The position numbers and the translations under genes are program-made. 64,000 nucleotides of DNA, taken from Endozoicomonas sp. 8E. GTDB lineage: Bacteria > Pseudomonadota > Gammaproteobacteria > Pseudomonadales > Endozoicomonadaceae. Within the stretch, counting starts at the first letter, position 1, and every line of letters starts with the position of its first letter. Of this stretch, positions 37,590 through 46,425 are shown piece by piece. Where the stretch lies: contig NZ_CP120717.1 in the NCBI RefSeq assembly GCF_032883915.1, forward strand, positions 5,596,501 through 5,660,500. The letters are read 5' to 3'. The notes beneath the pieces are model-generated. The model made no database searches, had not been told where the DNA came from, and worked only from the letters and a program-made list of their open reading frames with translations.

Positions 37590-37999
37590 AAGGCTAAATT
37601 ACCTTTGTATCCTGAACAGATTCTTGAGACATATTCTTATTATCTGCGGATGGCCTTCCCCCAAGATTGCAGAAATTCCTATAGAGGCATTCAAAAATAG
37701 CATCTGAATACGCATCTTTACGCAGTCCATTGACCTGCATCAATGGTTATAATCGAAACTTTTATAACGTTGCACGTACTACAAGCCGATATTCGTCTGG
37801 TGAATTGCAAACATGTTCACCCAAGGTTTCCGAATATCTGACCTGTGGGCCACCATGATGCAAACAGCTCCTTCAGTATTGCAACCAGGGTGCTTCGGCA
37901 CACAGAGTAACACTACTATTGGAACATACCCCTTCAGGAGACTGACCGGAACCAATCGGTCGATCTCCCATTGCCCGTATTCTGCTAGGTATTATTTCT
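37590..37999. other. Upstream region of ackA-pta
   Basis: 410 bases without a gene. Contains the FNR/Anr-like palindrome and the TATAAT described separately. Small frames here have no support. Confidence 0.5.
37728..37747 (+). promoter_or_regulatory. Candidate FNR/Anr box upstream of ackA
   Basis: CCATTGACCTGCATCAATGG is a palindrome with a six-base centre. Its core TTGAC-N4-ATCAA differs at one base from the FNR consensus TTGAT-N4-ATCAA. TATAAT follows at 37749 and TATAAC at 37764. ackA-pta of P. aeruginosa is known to be Anr-activated; the match here is by eye. Confidence 0.4.
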
Positions 38000-39187
38000 A
38001 TGAGCACAGACAGCATTCTGGTCATCAACTGCGGCAGCTCATCCCTTAAATTCGCAGTGATCAACCCGACAACGGAAGAAGAGAAAATCAATGGCATCGC
38101 TGAACGCCTGGACAGCAGCGAAGCGGTTCTGCGCTGGAAGGTCAACGGCGAAAAAGGCTCTCAGGCACTCGGACTGGCTGCACACGAAGCAGCTTTGGAA
38201 GCACTCATGGGTCTCCTGCGCGAAGAGGGTCTGGTAGAAGGCATCTCCGCCATTGGTCACCGTGTTGTTCATGGTGGAGAGAAGTTCTCCAAGTCCTGCC
38301 TGGTGACAGATGAAGTTCTGCAAGCGATTGAAGACGGCACCAAGCTGGCTCCTCTGCATAGCCCAGCCAATCTGGCGGGTATTCGTGCCGCCCAGAAAAT
38401 TTTCCCGGGCCTGCCCAATGTTGTTGTTTTTGACACTGCATTCCATCAGACCATGCCAGCCGAAGCTTACCTCTACCCGATTCCATACAGCCTGTACAAA
38501 GAACACGGCGTTCGTCGCTACGGCTTCCATGGAACCAGCTATCGCTACGTCGGTCAGGCTGCTGCCGATATGCTGGGTCTGGACATCAATGACAGCAATC
38601 TCGTGGTAGCTCATCTGGGTAACGGAGCCTCTGCCTGTGCAATCAAGAATGGTAAGTCCATTGATACCACTATGGGCCTGACACCTCTGGAAGGTCTGGT
38701 TATGGGTACCCGTTCCGGTGATGTTGACCCCAACCTGTTCAACTTCCTGAACAAAACTCTGGGCTACACCCTGGAGGAAGCCACCGACCTGCTTAATAAG
38801 AAGAGCGGTCTGCTGGGTCTGTCTGAAATGGACAGTGACTGTCGTGTTATTGAAGACGCTGCAGCTCAAGGCAATGAACGTGCACAACTGACTCTGGACG
38901 TTTTCTGCCACGTTCTGGCTGAAAAAGTAGCGGGTTTTGCTGCGGCCATGGGTAAGATTGATGCCCTGGTATTCACTGGCGGTATCGGAGAGAACTCCAG
39001 CGTCATTCGCAAGAACGTCATTGAACGCCTGAGCATTTTCGGTTTCAAGGTGGACAACAAGCTCAATGATGAAACTTTCCGGGGCAAGAGCGATGTTATT
39101 ACCGAGGAAGGCTCAACGGTTGCAATGGTAGTGACCACCAACGAAGAGCTGATGATTTCCCGTGACACTCAGGCCCTGATCGCCTGA
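38000..39187 (+). CDS. ackA: Acetate kinase
   Basis: 395 residues (E. coli 400). It interconverts acetyl phosphate and acetate with ATP. N-terminal ILVINCGSSSLKFAVI, HRVVHGGEKF, the HGTSYRYV phosphate region, VAHLGNGASACAI and TGGIGENS with the catalytic-arginine region are all present. It is first in the ackA-pta operon, with a hairpin before pta. Confidence 0.97.
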   Translation: MSTDSILVINCGSSSLKFAVINPTTEEEKINGIAERLDSSEAVLRWKVNGEKGSQALGLAAHEAALEALMGLLREEGLVEGISAIGHRVVHGGEKFSKSCLVTDEVLQAIEDGTKLAPLHSPANLAGIRAAQKIFPGLPNVVVFDTAFHQTMPAEAYLYPIPYSLYKEHGVRRYGFHGTSYRYVGQAAADMLGLDINDSNLVVAHLGNGASACAIKNGKSIDTTMGLTPLEGLVMGTRSGDVDPNLFNFLNKTLGYTLEEATDLLNKKSGLLGLSEMDSDCRVIEDAAAQGNERAQLTLDVFCHVLAEKVAGFAAAMGKIDALVFTGGIGENSSVIRKNVIERLSIFGFKVDNKLNDETFRGKSDVITEEGSTVAMVVTTNEELMISRDTQALIA

Positions 39188-39195
39188 TTCAGCCT

Positions 39196-39215
39196 GGGGT
39201 CTGTCTGAAGACCCC
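39196..39215 (+). other. Hairpin between ackA and pta
   Basis: GGGGTCT/AGACCCC with a six-base loop and no U-run. Probably a processing or attenuation structure that adjusts the ackA to pta ratio. Confidence 0.5.
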
Positions 39216-39253
39216 ATGTTTGACTTGCTTGCAAACATTTCTGGAGCTGCATT

Positions 39254-41350
39254 ATGCGTACGTTTTTTCTGGCCCCAACCCGATATGGAGTCGGCCTGAC
39301 TTCAGTCTCCCTGGGTCTGGTGCGGGCACTGGACACTCTGGGCCTGAGGGTAAAATTCTTTAAGCCCATTGCCCAGTTGCACACGACGGATAAAGGACCT
39401 GAGCGTTCTACACGACTGGCTCAGCGTATTATGGACCATGAGCCACCGACACCGATTACCACCCAAAGGGTTGAAAACCTGCTGGGGGACAATAAGGGTG
39501 ATGAGATTATGGAAGAGATTGTCGCTCTGTTCGACGATGCTTCCGAAGGGGCTGAAGTGGTCGTGGTCGAAGGCCTGGTTCCTACCCGTGATATGCCTTA
39601 TGCCAACCGCCTTAACAGCGATATGGCCAGAACACTGAACGCCGACATCATTCTGGTTTCAGAAAAAGGCAAGGACTCCCTGGAAGATGTTGCAGATAAA
39701 CTGGAAATCGCTGCCGACAGTTTTGGTGGTATCAAAAACCCCAATGTCATCGGTTATATCCTGAACAAACTGGATAAAGAACTGGTTGAGCAACTGACTG
39801 AAGATCAACAATTCAAACCCTTGCCCGAGTTTACTCGCAAGAGCTTCTTGCCCCTGGGTTACATCAGCTATGATCCTCAGCTGAGTTCACACCGCACTCT
39901 GGACATCGCCCGCCATCTGGGTTGTGAAGTGATTAACGAAGGTGACATTGCCCAGCGTCGTGTTAATTCCTACACACTGAGTGCCAGAACTCCCAGTAAC
40001 ATGATCCAATACCTCAAGCCCGGTAATCTGATCATTACTGCCGGTGACCGTGATGATATTGTTCTGGCAACCTCTATGGCAGCCTCCAACGGTGTTCCCC
40101 TGCCCGGACTGCTACTCACCAGCGGCATCAGAATGTCAAATGCAGTTCATGAACTCTGTGCCAAAGCATTTTCTACCGGCCTGCCAGTCCTGATGACTGA
40201 AGATGATTCCTATACGACCGCTACCCGTCTGGATCGCATGAGTGACGAGTTGCCTCTGGACGACATGGAACGTATTGAAAAAGTGATGAACACCATCGCA
40301 GAGAATCTTAATAACAGTTGGTTCAAGCAGAACTGCGGAAGCCTGACAGAGCGTCGTCTGTCACCTCCTGCATTTCGCTACAGTCTGGTGCAACAGGCTA
40401 AAGCAGCTCGCAAACGCATTGTTCTACCAGAAGGTGACGAGCCAAGAACCATTCAGGCTGCCATCATCTGTCAGGAACGCGGCATTGCAGAGTGTATCCT
40501 GCTGGGAAACCGTGAAGTCATTGAACAGGTCGCTCGTGACAACGGTTTTGATCTGCCAGAAGGACTGATCATTATGGACCCCAGAAGTATCAGTCAGCGT
40601 TACATTGAGCCCATGGTTGAACTACGCAAGCATAAAGGTCTGAATGCACCTATGGCAGAAGCTCAGCTGGAAGATACCGTTGTTCTGGGTACCATGATGC
40701 TGGCTACCGACGAAGTGGATGGCCTGGTTTCCGGTGCTGTCCACACTACCGCCAACACCATCCGCCCGGCTTTCCAGCTGATCAAGCCGAAAAAAGACGC
40801 CGGTGGACTGGTATCTTCCATCTTCTTTATGTTGTTGCCTGATCAGGTTCTGGTATACGGTGACTGCGCCGTTAATCCAAATCCTGATGCAGAAGCTTTG
40901 GCTAACATTGCCATTCAGAGTGCCGACTCTGCCAAGGCCTTTGGCATTGAGCCGCGCATCGCAATGATCAGCTACTCTACAGGCTCTTCCGGTATCGGTG
41001 CAGATGTTGAGCGTGTTCGCGACGCTACCCAGCTGGTTCGTGAGAAGCGCCCTGATCTGGTAGTTGACGGTCCACTGCAGTATGACGCTGCGTCCGTGGA
41101 ATCTGTTGCCAAGAGCAAGGCGCCCGATTCAGACGTTGCTGGTCGTGCAACTGTCTTCGTGTTCCCCGACCTCAATACGGGTAATACTACCTACAAAGCC
41201 GTACAGCGCAGCGCCAACGTCATCAGCGTAGGGCCAATGCTTCAGGGTCTGAACAAGCCGGTGAACGACCTGTCCCGCGGCGCTCTGGTGGACGATATTG
41301 TCTACACTATTGCCCTAACCGCCATTCAGGCTGCTGCCGAAAAAGCCTGA
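39254..41350 (+). CDS. pta: Phosphate acetyltransferase (long, three-domain form)
   Basis: 698 residues (E. coli 714). Residues 1-220 are a BioD/CobB-like P-loop domain (FFLAPTRYGVGLTSVSLGL), the middle is a DRTGG domain (about 225-340) and the C-terminal 330 residues are the catalytic PTA_PTB domain (IVLPEGDEPRTIQAA, GAVHTTANTIRPAFQ, SYSTGSSG). The long form is allosterically controlled in enterobacteria. GGAG precedes the ATG. With AckA it forms the acetyl-CoA to acetate overflow route. Confidence 0.97.
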   Translation: MRTFFLAPTRYGVGLTSVSLGLVRALDTLGLRVKFFKPIAQLHTTDKGPERSTRLAQRIMDHEPPTPITTQRVENLLGDNKGDEIMEEIVALFDDASEGAEVVVVEGLVPTRDMPYANRLNSDMARTLNADIILVSEKGKDSLEDVADKLEIAADSFGGIKNPNVIGYILNKLDKELVEQLTEDQQFKPLPEFTRKSFLPLGYISYDPQLSSHRTLDIARHLGCEVINEGDIAQRRVNSYTLSARTPSNMIQYLKPGNLIITAGDRDDIVLATSMAASNGVPLPGLLLTSGIRMSNAVHELCAKAFSTGLPVLMTEDDSYTTATRLDRMSDELPLDDMERIEKVMNTIAENLNNSWFKQNCGSLTERRLSPPAFRYSLVQQAKAARKRIVLPEGDEPRTIQAAIICQERGIAECILLGNREVIEQVARDNGFDLPEGLIIMDPRSISQRYIEPMVELRKHKGLNAPMAEAQLEDTVVLGTMMLATDEVDGLVSGAVHTTANTIRPAFQLIKPKKDAGGLVSSIFFMLLPDQVLVYGDCAVNPNPDAEALANIAIQSADSAKAFGIEPRIAMISYSTGSSGIGADVERVRDATQLVREKRPDLVVDGPLQYDAASVESVAKSKAPDSDVAGRATVFVFPDLNTGNTTYKAVQRSANVISVGPMLQGLNKPVNDLSRGALVDDIVYTIALTAIQAAAEKA

Positions 41351-41364
41351 TTCTGCCTCCTGTT

Positions 41365-41389
41365 CGGGAGAGACAAAATGTCTCTCCCG
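41365..41389 (+). terminator. Terminator-like hairpin after pta
   Basis: Perfect ten-base stem CGGGAGAGAC/GTCTCTCCCG with an AAAAT loop, 14 bases after the pta stop. The U-tract is missing (TCATAATATG). Confidence 0.6.
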
Positions 41390-41554
41390 TCATAATATGC
41401 GAATCAAACATCTCATCTCACTGTCGTTTGTTTATCCTGCCCTCACATCCTTCTGAACATAACCGCAAATAACCTCCCAATCACTCAAGGCAACACATAA
41501 TTGTCACACTTCTTGCTTAACATTTATGAACAATCATTCAAGTAAGGAGGAACA

Positions 41555-41896
41555 ATGTCGACATTGGATTATTACGCCCTGACGAAAATAACAAAAGCAG
41601 AGAAATTGACAATGAAACTTCATCTTAATACCGAGTCAACAGTCACCTGTAACTGCTGTGGCCATTCCGAAACTGAAATCATGCCACTGGATGCTTGCGT
41701 TTATCTGTATGAATGCAGAAGCTGCAAAAACCTGATGACTCCCCAGAGAGGGGACTGCTGTATCTTTTGTTCTCGTGGCTCTCACCCCTGCCCAACAAGC
41801 CAGAAAGAAAGCAGAAGCTATCGAGTAATCCCAAAGCAAGAACAGGCAGCTCCGGAAGCCTCACACTATGAGACGAGCCAACCGATGGCGGGATAA
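41555..41896 (+). CDS. GDCCVxC-domain small cysteine-rich protein
   Basis: 113 residues. The core (about 28-82) has CNCCGH, CRSC and GDCCIFCSRGSHPCP, matching the GDCCVxC (seleno)protein family, whose members often carry selenocysteine at one of these cysteines; here all are cysteine codons. The paired CxxC motifs suggest a metal site or redox chemistry; the function is unknown. An ideal AAGGAGGAAC precedes the ATG at 41555, giving a family-atypical 19-residue head before MKLHLN. The C-terminal tail is polar. It is a single gene after pta. Confidence 0.8.
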   Translation: MSTLDYYALTKITKAEKLTMKLHLNTESTVTCNCCGHSETEIMPLDACVYLYECRSCKNLMTPQRGDCCIFCSRGSHPCPTSQKESRSYRVIPKQEQAAPEASHYETSQPMAG

Positions 41897-41976
41897 TCTA
41901 TCTGCCAGCCCGAAAAGAAGCCAGTGAGGCCGACCGCTTATTTCAGAACAGTTTCGGCACACTGGCTTTTCAATAT

Positions 41977-42639
41977 TTACTGATGTTTGGGATCTGGTAT
42001 CAAATTTATCTCTACCCGTCTGTTCAGCGCACGACCCTGCATGGTGCTGTTATTGCCGATAGGATCTGAGGCACCCGCACCAGAGTATGTAATGCGAGAT
42101 CCGGCAACCCCTTGGTATATCAGATAATCCGCCACACTCCTGGCCCGGTCCTCGGAGAGAGGCAGGTTAATTTTGTTACTCCCGGTGCTGTCGGTATAGC
42201 CAACTATGTCAACCAGATTCTTGTCGAACTCCTTGACGACCTTGGCAACAGAACCCAGAACGGGATAAAAACTGGACTTGATCGCTGACTTATTGGTATC
42301 AAATGTGATGTTAGAGGGCATGATTAACTTGAGGTTATCTCCATCCCGGTGAACCTGAACACCGGTTCCCTGCAGCTCTTTTCTGAGCGCTGCTTCCTGC
42401 CTGTCCGTGTAATAACCGTAGCCAGCCCCGGCCACAGCACCAATCGCAGCGCCCTCCAGAGCCCCTTCGCCTCCACCGACCAAACCGCCAATGACAGCAC
42501 CGGTAACGGCACCAATGCCACCGTACGCTGTGGTTTTATTGACTTCCTTCTCACCGGTGTATGGATTGGTCGTATGACAACCCGCTACGATCGCAGCGGT
42601 GGCAACGACCAATGACATTCTTTTCAGCTGCATTAACAT
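41977..42639 (-). CDS. OmpA-like lipoprotein with glycine zipper (YiaD-like)
   Basis: 220 residues from the ATG at 42639 (AGGAG eight bases upstream). The lipobox is AAIVAGC, so it is an outer-membrane lipoprotein. A glycine-zipper segment (AVTGAVIGGLVGGGEGALEG) is followed by an OmpA C-terminal domain (about 105-215) with VDIVGYTDSTGSNKINLPLS and GRALNRRVEI for peptidoglycan binding. It is the downstream partner of the MBL hydrolase gene, a few bases apart. Confidence 0.9.
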   Translation of the reverse strand: MLMQLKRMSLVVATAAIVAGCHTTNPYTGEKEVNKTTAYGGIGAVTGAVIGGLVGGGEGALEGAAIGAVAGAGYGYYTDRQEAALRKELQGTGVQVHRDGDNLKLIMPSNITFDTNKSAIKSSFYPVLGSVAKVVKEFDKNLVDIVGYTDSTGSNKINLPLSEDRARSVADYLIYQGVAGSRITYSGAGASDPIGNNSTMQGRALNRRVEINLIPDPKHQ

Positions 42640-42650
42640 GTTCACTTCTC

Positions 42651-43295
42651 CTAACCGCGAATAATGCTGTTTTCCCGGATTTCTTCGCCAATACAGGTAT
42701 CCGGACCATGACCTGTAACTACAGTGGTTTCCTCATCCAAAGTGTACAGACGATCACGAATGGACTTCTCAATTGCTTTGAAGTCACCACCCCAAAGATC
42801 CGTTCTACCAATTGATCGGCGGAACAGGGTGTCTCCGGCGATCAACAGATTCTCTTTCACAAAGTGGAAACACACTGACCCAGGGGTATGTCCGGGAGTA
42901 TGCATCGCCACCCCCCCACAACAAGGAAGCTCCTGATCATCATTCAGCCAGAAGTCAGGATCTGGAACAGGGCTATAGGGCACACCAAACATACGACACT
43001 GAGTTTCGAGATTATCCCAGAGGAACTTATCTTCTTTGTGAAGATGAATGGGAGCACCAGTCTTTTTCTTGATTTCACCGCTAGCCAGGAAGTGATCCAA
43101 GTGAGCATGAGTATGAATCAACGCTACTGATTTTAGTCCGTGACTCTCCAACTTGGCAAGGATCACATCAGGATCACCACCAGGGTCGATGACGATGGCT
43201 TTCCTGGTAATGGGGTCACCGATGATGGTGCAGTTACACTGCAAAGGCCCCACAGGAAATGTTTCTTTGATCAGTGATGGATATTGCTCGGTCAT
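42651..43295 (-). CDS. MBL-fold metallo-hydrolase (YcbL, glyoxalase II-like)
   Basis: 214 residues. The zinc motif is HTHAHLDHF, with later ligands in MHTPGHTPGS, IAGDTLF and GHGPDT. It is about the size of YcbL, a type II glyoxalase-related enzyme. The substrate is presumably a glutathione thioester, but this is family knowledge only. It appears cotranscribed with the OmpA-like lipoprotein gene. Confidence 0.9.
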   Translation of the reverse strand: MTEQYPSLIKETFPVGPLQCNCTIIGDPITRKAIVIDPGGDPDVILAKLESHGLKSVALIHTHAHLDHFLASGEIKKKTGAPIHLHKEDKFLWDNLETQCRMFGVPYSPVPDPDFWLNDDQELPCCGGVAMHTPGHTPGSVCFHFVKENLLIAGDTLFRRSIGRTDLWGGDFKAIEKSIRDRLYTLDEETTVVTGHGPDTCIGEEIRENSIIRG

Positions 43296-43492
43296 TTTAG
43301 GGAACCCGCGAATAAGATTTAATTTCTTCCAACCTTTTTATTTTCAGCAAAGCCAGATCTATATTCGAAAAAGAGAGTGGCTGTTGAATGGACATTCTCT
43401 GATAGGCTTTGACGGAGATTATCGCATATTGGAGGAACTTATTCGCCAGCTTACGTTCGAAGTGTCTGCTGCGCCAAACTCCAACTCCAATC

Positions 43493-43741
43493 TCAGGGAA
43501 GTCTTACCAGCACCTTCATTCGCCCACGACCTTGACTCAAAGAAATATTCAACCGCGTATTGAGGGGAGCACCACGCAGATTCAGCTTGACCAATGAATT
43601 ACAAACGATCAGCTGCCTCACGGCGACTTCTTCAGACAATCCGCAAAACATCGGGTAGGGATAGCAGGGTTCTGCATCACAAGAGTCCTGTTCCTGGTCA
43701 AGGTCTTCCAGCAGACCAGGCAGATTAAAACGGAGAGCCAT
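43493..43741 (-). CDS. Small hypothetical protein
   Basis: 82 residues from the ATG at 43741, supported by CTGGAGG eight bases upstream. Contains an acidic head with cysteines (DQEQDSCDAEPCYPYP) and a basic end (SQGRGRMKVLVRLP). No family was recognised and no domain is visible. It lies in an otherwise empty 670-base gap between the MBL gene and bioA. Confidence 0.35.
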   Translation of the reverse strand: MALRFNLPGLLEDLDQEQDSCDAEPCYPYPMFCGLSEEVAVRQLIVCNSLVKLNLRGAPLNTRLNISLSQGRGRMKVLVRLP

Positions 43742-43967
43742 GACTAAACCTCCAGCGGCAGCCTTGGGAAGTGCCAGCCCGGAAGCCCGAACGAAGGCCA
43801 CCGGACTCTACAACTGACTATCCGAGCCGGATAGCACGTAGAATTGTAGACAACCTCTGCAGCCCATGAATCTTTTTTGAGCACAGGAACGCCAACTACC
43901 AAATCTTTCAGCGCAACCCTGCCCTCAGCCATTAATGGCAATTAGCACTCTCGTGAGGCAGCGCTCG
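43742..43967. other. Gap between the small ORF and bioA
   Basis: A minus-strand frame of 63 codons from the ATG at 43932 (MAEGRVALKDLVV) has no ribosome site. No other feature is seen. Confidence 0.3.
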
Positions 43968-45254
43968 TTAACGAATGGACTCAACTACCTTACAAATGGC
44001 CCTGCAAAGAGTACCCAGATCTTCATCTGAAATGACGTAAGGTGGCATAACATAAACCAGCTTTCCGAAAGGTCTGACCCATACACCCTGTTCAGGGAAA
44101 CGAGGTTGAATTTCAGACATCACCACCGGCTCTTTCAATTCAACCACACCAATAGCTCCCAGAACCCTTACGTTGGCCACCCTCTCAAGCTCATTACAGG
44201 GAGAGAGACCAACCCATAATTTTTTCTCTATGTTGGCTACCTGATTGCCCCACTCACCTGAGGATAAAATATCCATGCTCGCCACACCGGCTGCACAAGC
44301 CAGAGGATTAGCCATGAAAGTGGGACCGTGCATGATCGGACCAGAGTCACAGATGGCCTTACTGACTTCTTCGGTGCACATCACAGCAGATAACGTCATA
44401 TAGCCACCGGTCAGTGCTTTACCTACACACATGATATCCGGGATAACATCGGCGTGTTCACAGGCAAACATTTTCCCGGTTCGACCAAAACCCGTGGCAA
44501 TCTCATCATGAATCAGCAAGACCTCATGCTCATCGCAGAGTGCTCTGACTTTTCTCAGAAAGTCGGGGGAGTAGAAATGCATCCCACCAGCCCCCTGAAC
44601 GATAGGCTCAATAATAACGGCGGCCACCTGATGATTCAGGGACTCCAGTTCAGAGCGAAAAGTTTCTATATGGTGGTCTTCAAATGTCTCATCGAAGCCG
44701 CAGCCTGGCCGGGGTACAAAATGATGTTCAGGCAGAATACCAGTAAACAGATGGTGCATACCATTATCAGGATCACAGACCGCCATGCCCCCGGTCGTAT
44801 CGCCAAAGTATCCACCTTTAAATGTCAGCAACTTGTTCTTGTTAATCTCGCCCCTGCATTGCCAATATTGCATGGCCATCTTGATGGCCACTTCTACAGC
44901 GACAGAACCTGAATCCGCAAAAAATACGGTTTTGATCGGTTCGGGTGTCAACTCAACCAGTCTGCGAGACAGTTCAATGGCGGGCTTATGGGTCAACCCA
45001 CCGAACATGACATGGGACATTGAATCGACCTGATCCTTAATGGCCTGATTCATAACCGGATGATTATAGCCGTGGACCGTACACCACCAGGAAGACATCC
45101 CATCAATCACTTCTCTGCCATCACTCAAGCGAAGCCTGACCCCTGAAGCGCTTTCGACGGCAAACAGTTCATACTGGCTGGGCGTTGTCCCATAAGGGTG
45201 CCAGATATGCCGGGCATCAAACTCAAGATCAGACTGTGTGATGGTACGATCCAA
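43968..45254 (-). CDS. bioA: Adenosylmethionine-8-amino-7-oxononanoate aminotransferase
   Basis: About 428 residues if translation starts at the TTG at 45254 (GGAG seven bases upstream), which matches the E. coli length of 429 and its N-terminus (ITQSDLEFDARHIWHPY against TTDDLAFDQRHIWHPY). The frame stays open to 45470, but that 72-residue extension overlaps the next gene's start region and resembles nothing. PLP signatures: GMSSWWCTVHGYNHP, ADSGSVAVEVAIKMA, LLIHDEIATGFGRTGK and the lysine in VGKALTGGYM. Second step of biotin ring assembly from pimeloyl precursors. No other bio gene is in the window. Confidence 0.88.
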   Translation of the reverse strand: MDRTITQSDLEFDARHIWHPYGTTPSQYELFAVESASGVRLRLSDGREVIDGMSSWWCTVHGYNHPVMNQAIKDQVDSMSHVMFGGLTHKPAIELSRRLVELTPEPIKTVFFADSGSVAVEVAIKMAMQYWQCRGEINKNKLLTFKGGYFGDTTGGMAVCDPDNGMHHLFTGILPEHHFVPRPGCGFDETFEDHHIETFRSELESLNHQVAAVIIEPIVQGAGGMHFYSPDFLRKVRALCDEHEVLLIHDEIATGFGRTGKMFACEHADVIPDIMCVGKALTGGYMTLSAVMCTEEVSKAICDSGPIMHGPTFMANPLACAAGVASMDILSSGEWGNQVANIEKKLWVGLSPCNELERVANVRVLGAIGVVELKEPVVMSEIQPRFPEQGVWVRPFGKLVYVMPPYVISDEDLGTLCRAICKVVESIR

Positions 45255-45460
45255 AATGGACTCCAACGTTTTCAGGTATTCAGAAGCTGTGAACAATAAG
45301 CTAACAGCCTGCAACAATTCAACGAAAGCGGCCAGACGAAAGCCCATTTCACAGAATTTAACCGGGCACTGAATCGCCTCGAGAAATGAGTTACAATTGC
45401 TGATTAACTCATTATTTTTCTTCAGCCCGTTTTCTTCAATCACAGTAGAACCAGAAGCCA

Positions 45461-46315
45461 ATGACCGCACTGTTCGTCAATCAACTCACCACTCTTGATT
45501 TCAGTTTCCTTTCGCCGGAGCGCGGGGTTGTAGGGGAAACCTGGCTGGTCGATGTCGTGCTACGGGGCGATCTGGATGAACAGGGCATGGTCTTTGACTT
45601 CGGCCATGTCAAAAAGCAGATCAAAGCTTCTCTGGACATTCTTGCTGACCACCGCCTGCTTGTACCTGCTTCTCACGGAGCAATAACCGTCAAAACAGAG
45701 GGCGAGGAATGCCTTTCTGTCAAAATGCAGACCAGCACCGGTGATGTCATCGAATGCAAGGCTCCCGCCCCTGCAATTTTACTGGTCCATGCTCAGGAAA
45801 TAACCCCCGAAGCTCTTACCCCCTTTCTCGAAAAAACCTTGCTGGATGAACTGCCAGACAACGTCATTGGTGTTGAACTGGATATTTATCCTGAACAGTT
45901 TTCCGGTCCTTTCTACCACTACAGCCACGGCCTGAAAAAACATCTGGGCGACTGCCAGAGAATTGCCCATGGCCACCGCTCTCCTATCCACATCTATCTG
46001 GACGGAAAGCGGGACCCGACGCTCGAAGCGGACTGGGCCGAAAACTGGAAAGATATCTACATTGCTACCCGTGAAGACCTGCTGGAAAAAGTGACCATAG
46101 GCAGGCGGGATCACCTTCGTTTTGGCTATACCTCTGACCAGGGCCACTTCGAGCTGACTCTGGCAGAAGACCGCTGCTACCTGATTGATACTGACAGTAC
46201 CGTGGAACTTCTGGCAGAACACATCGCAACAACGCTGAAAGCCCATACCCCGAATCACTCAGTCCGGGTTGTAGCTTTTGAAGGGTTTAATAAGGGCGCT
46301 GTGGCGGAAAAATAA
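45461..46315 (+). CDS. 6-carboxytetrahydropterin synthase-like protein (QueD/PTPS family, duplicated domain)
   Basis: 284 residues, about twice a normal QueD. The first half has GMVFDFGHVKK and DHRLL but lacks the usual histidine pair after the first strand (LDFSFLSPERG). The second half holds the HGHRSPIHIYLDGK zinc-type motif. Such two-domain proteins occur in Pseudomonas and Vibrio. Likely acts on a pterin-type substrate in queuosine or tetrahydropterin metabolism, unproven. It is divergent from bioA. Confidence 0.78.
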   Translation: MTALFVNQLTTLDFSFLSPERGVVGETWLVDVVLRGDLDEQGMVFDFGHVKKQIKASLDILADHRLLVPASHGAITVKTEGEECLSVKMQTSTGDVIECKAPAPAILLVHAQEITPEALTPFLEKTLLDELPDNVIGVELDIYPEQFSGPFYHYSHGLKKHLGDCQRIAHGHRSPIHIYLDGKRDPTLEADWAENWKDIYIATREDLLEKVTIGRRDHLRFGYTSDQGHFELTLAEDRCYLIDTDSTVELLAEHIATTLKAHTPNHSVRVVAFEGFNKGAVAEK

Positions 46316-46317
46316 AT

Positions 46318-46340
46318 GCCCCTGATTCAGGGGCGTCTTT
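46318..46340 (+). terminator. Terminator after the QueD-like gene
   Basis: GCCCCTG/CAGGGGC stem with an ATT loop followed by GTCTTT, three bases after the stop codon. Confidence 0.65.
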
Positions 46341-46425
46341 GACGGGTCGGATTCATACTTTCAAGCCAAAGCTGTATTAAGTCCGACTAAAATTAGGTCT
46401 ATCGATCAACAGAAACGGATTTCTT

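Noticed and set aside
43744-43932. 63-codon minus-strand frame before bioA
   Set aside because: No ribosome site and no recognisable sequence; kept only as a note in the gap entry.
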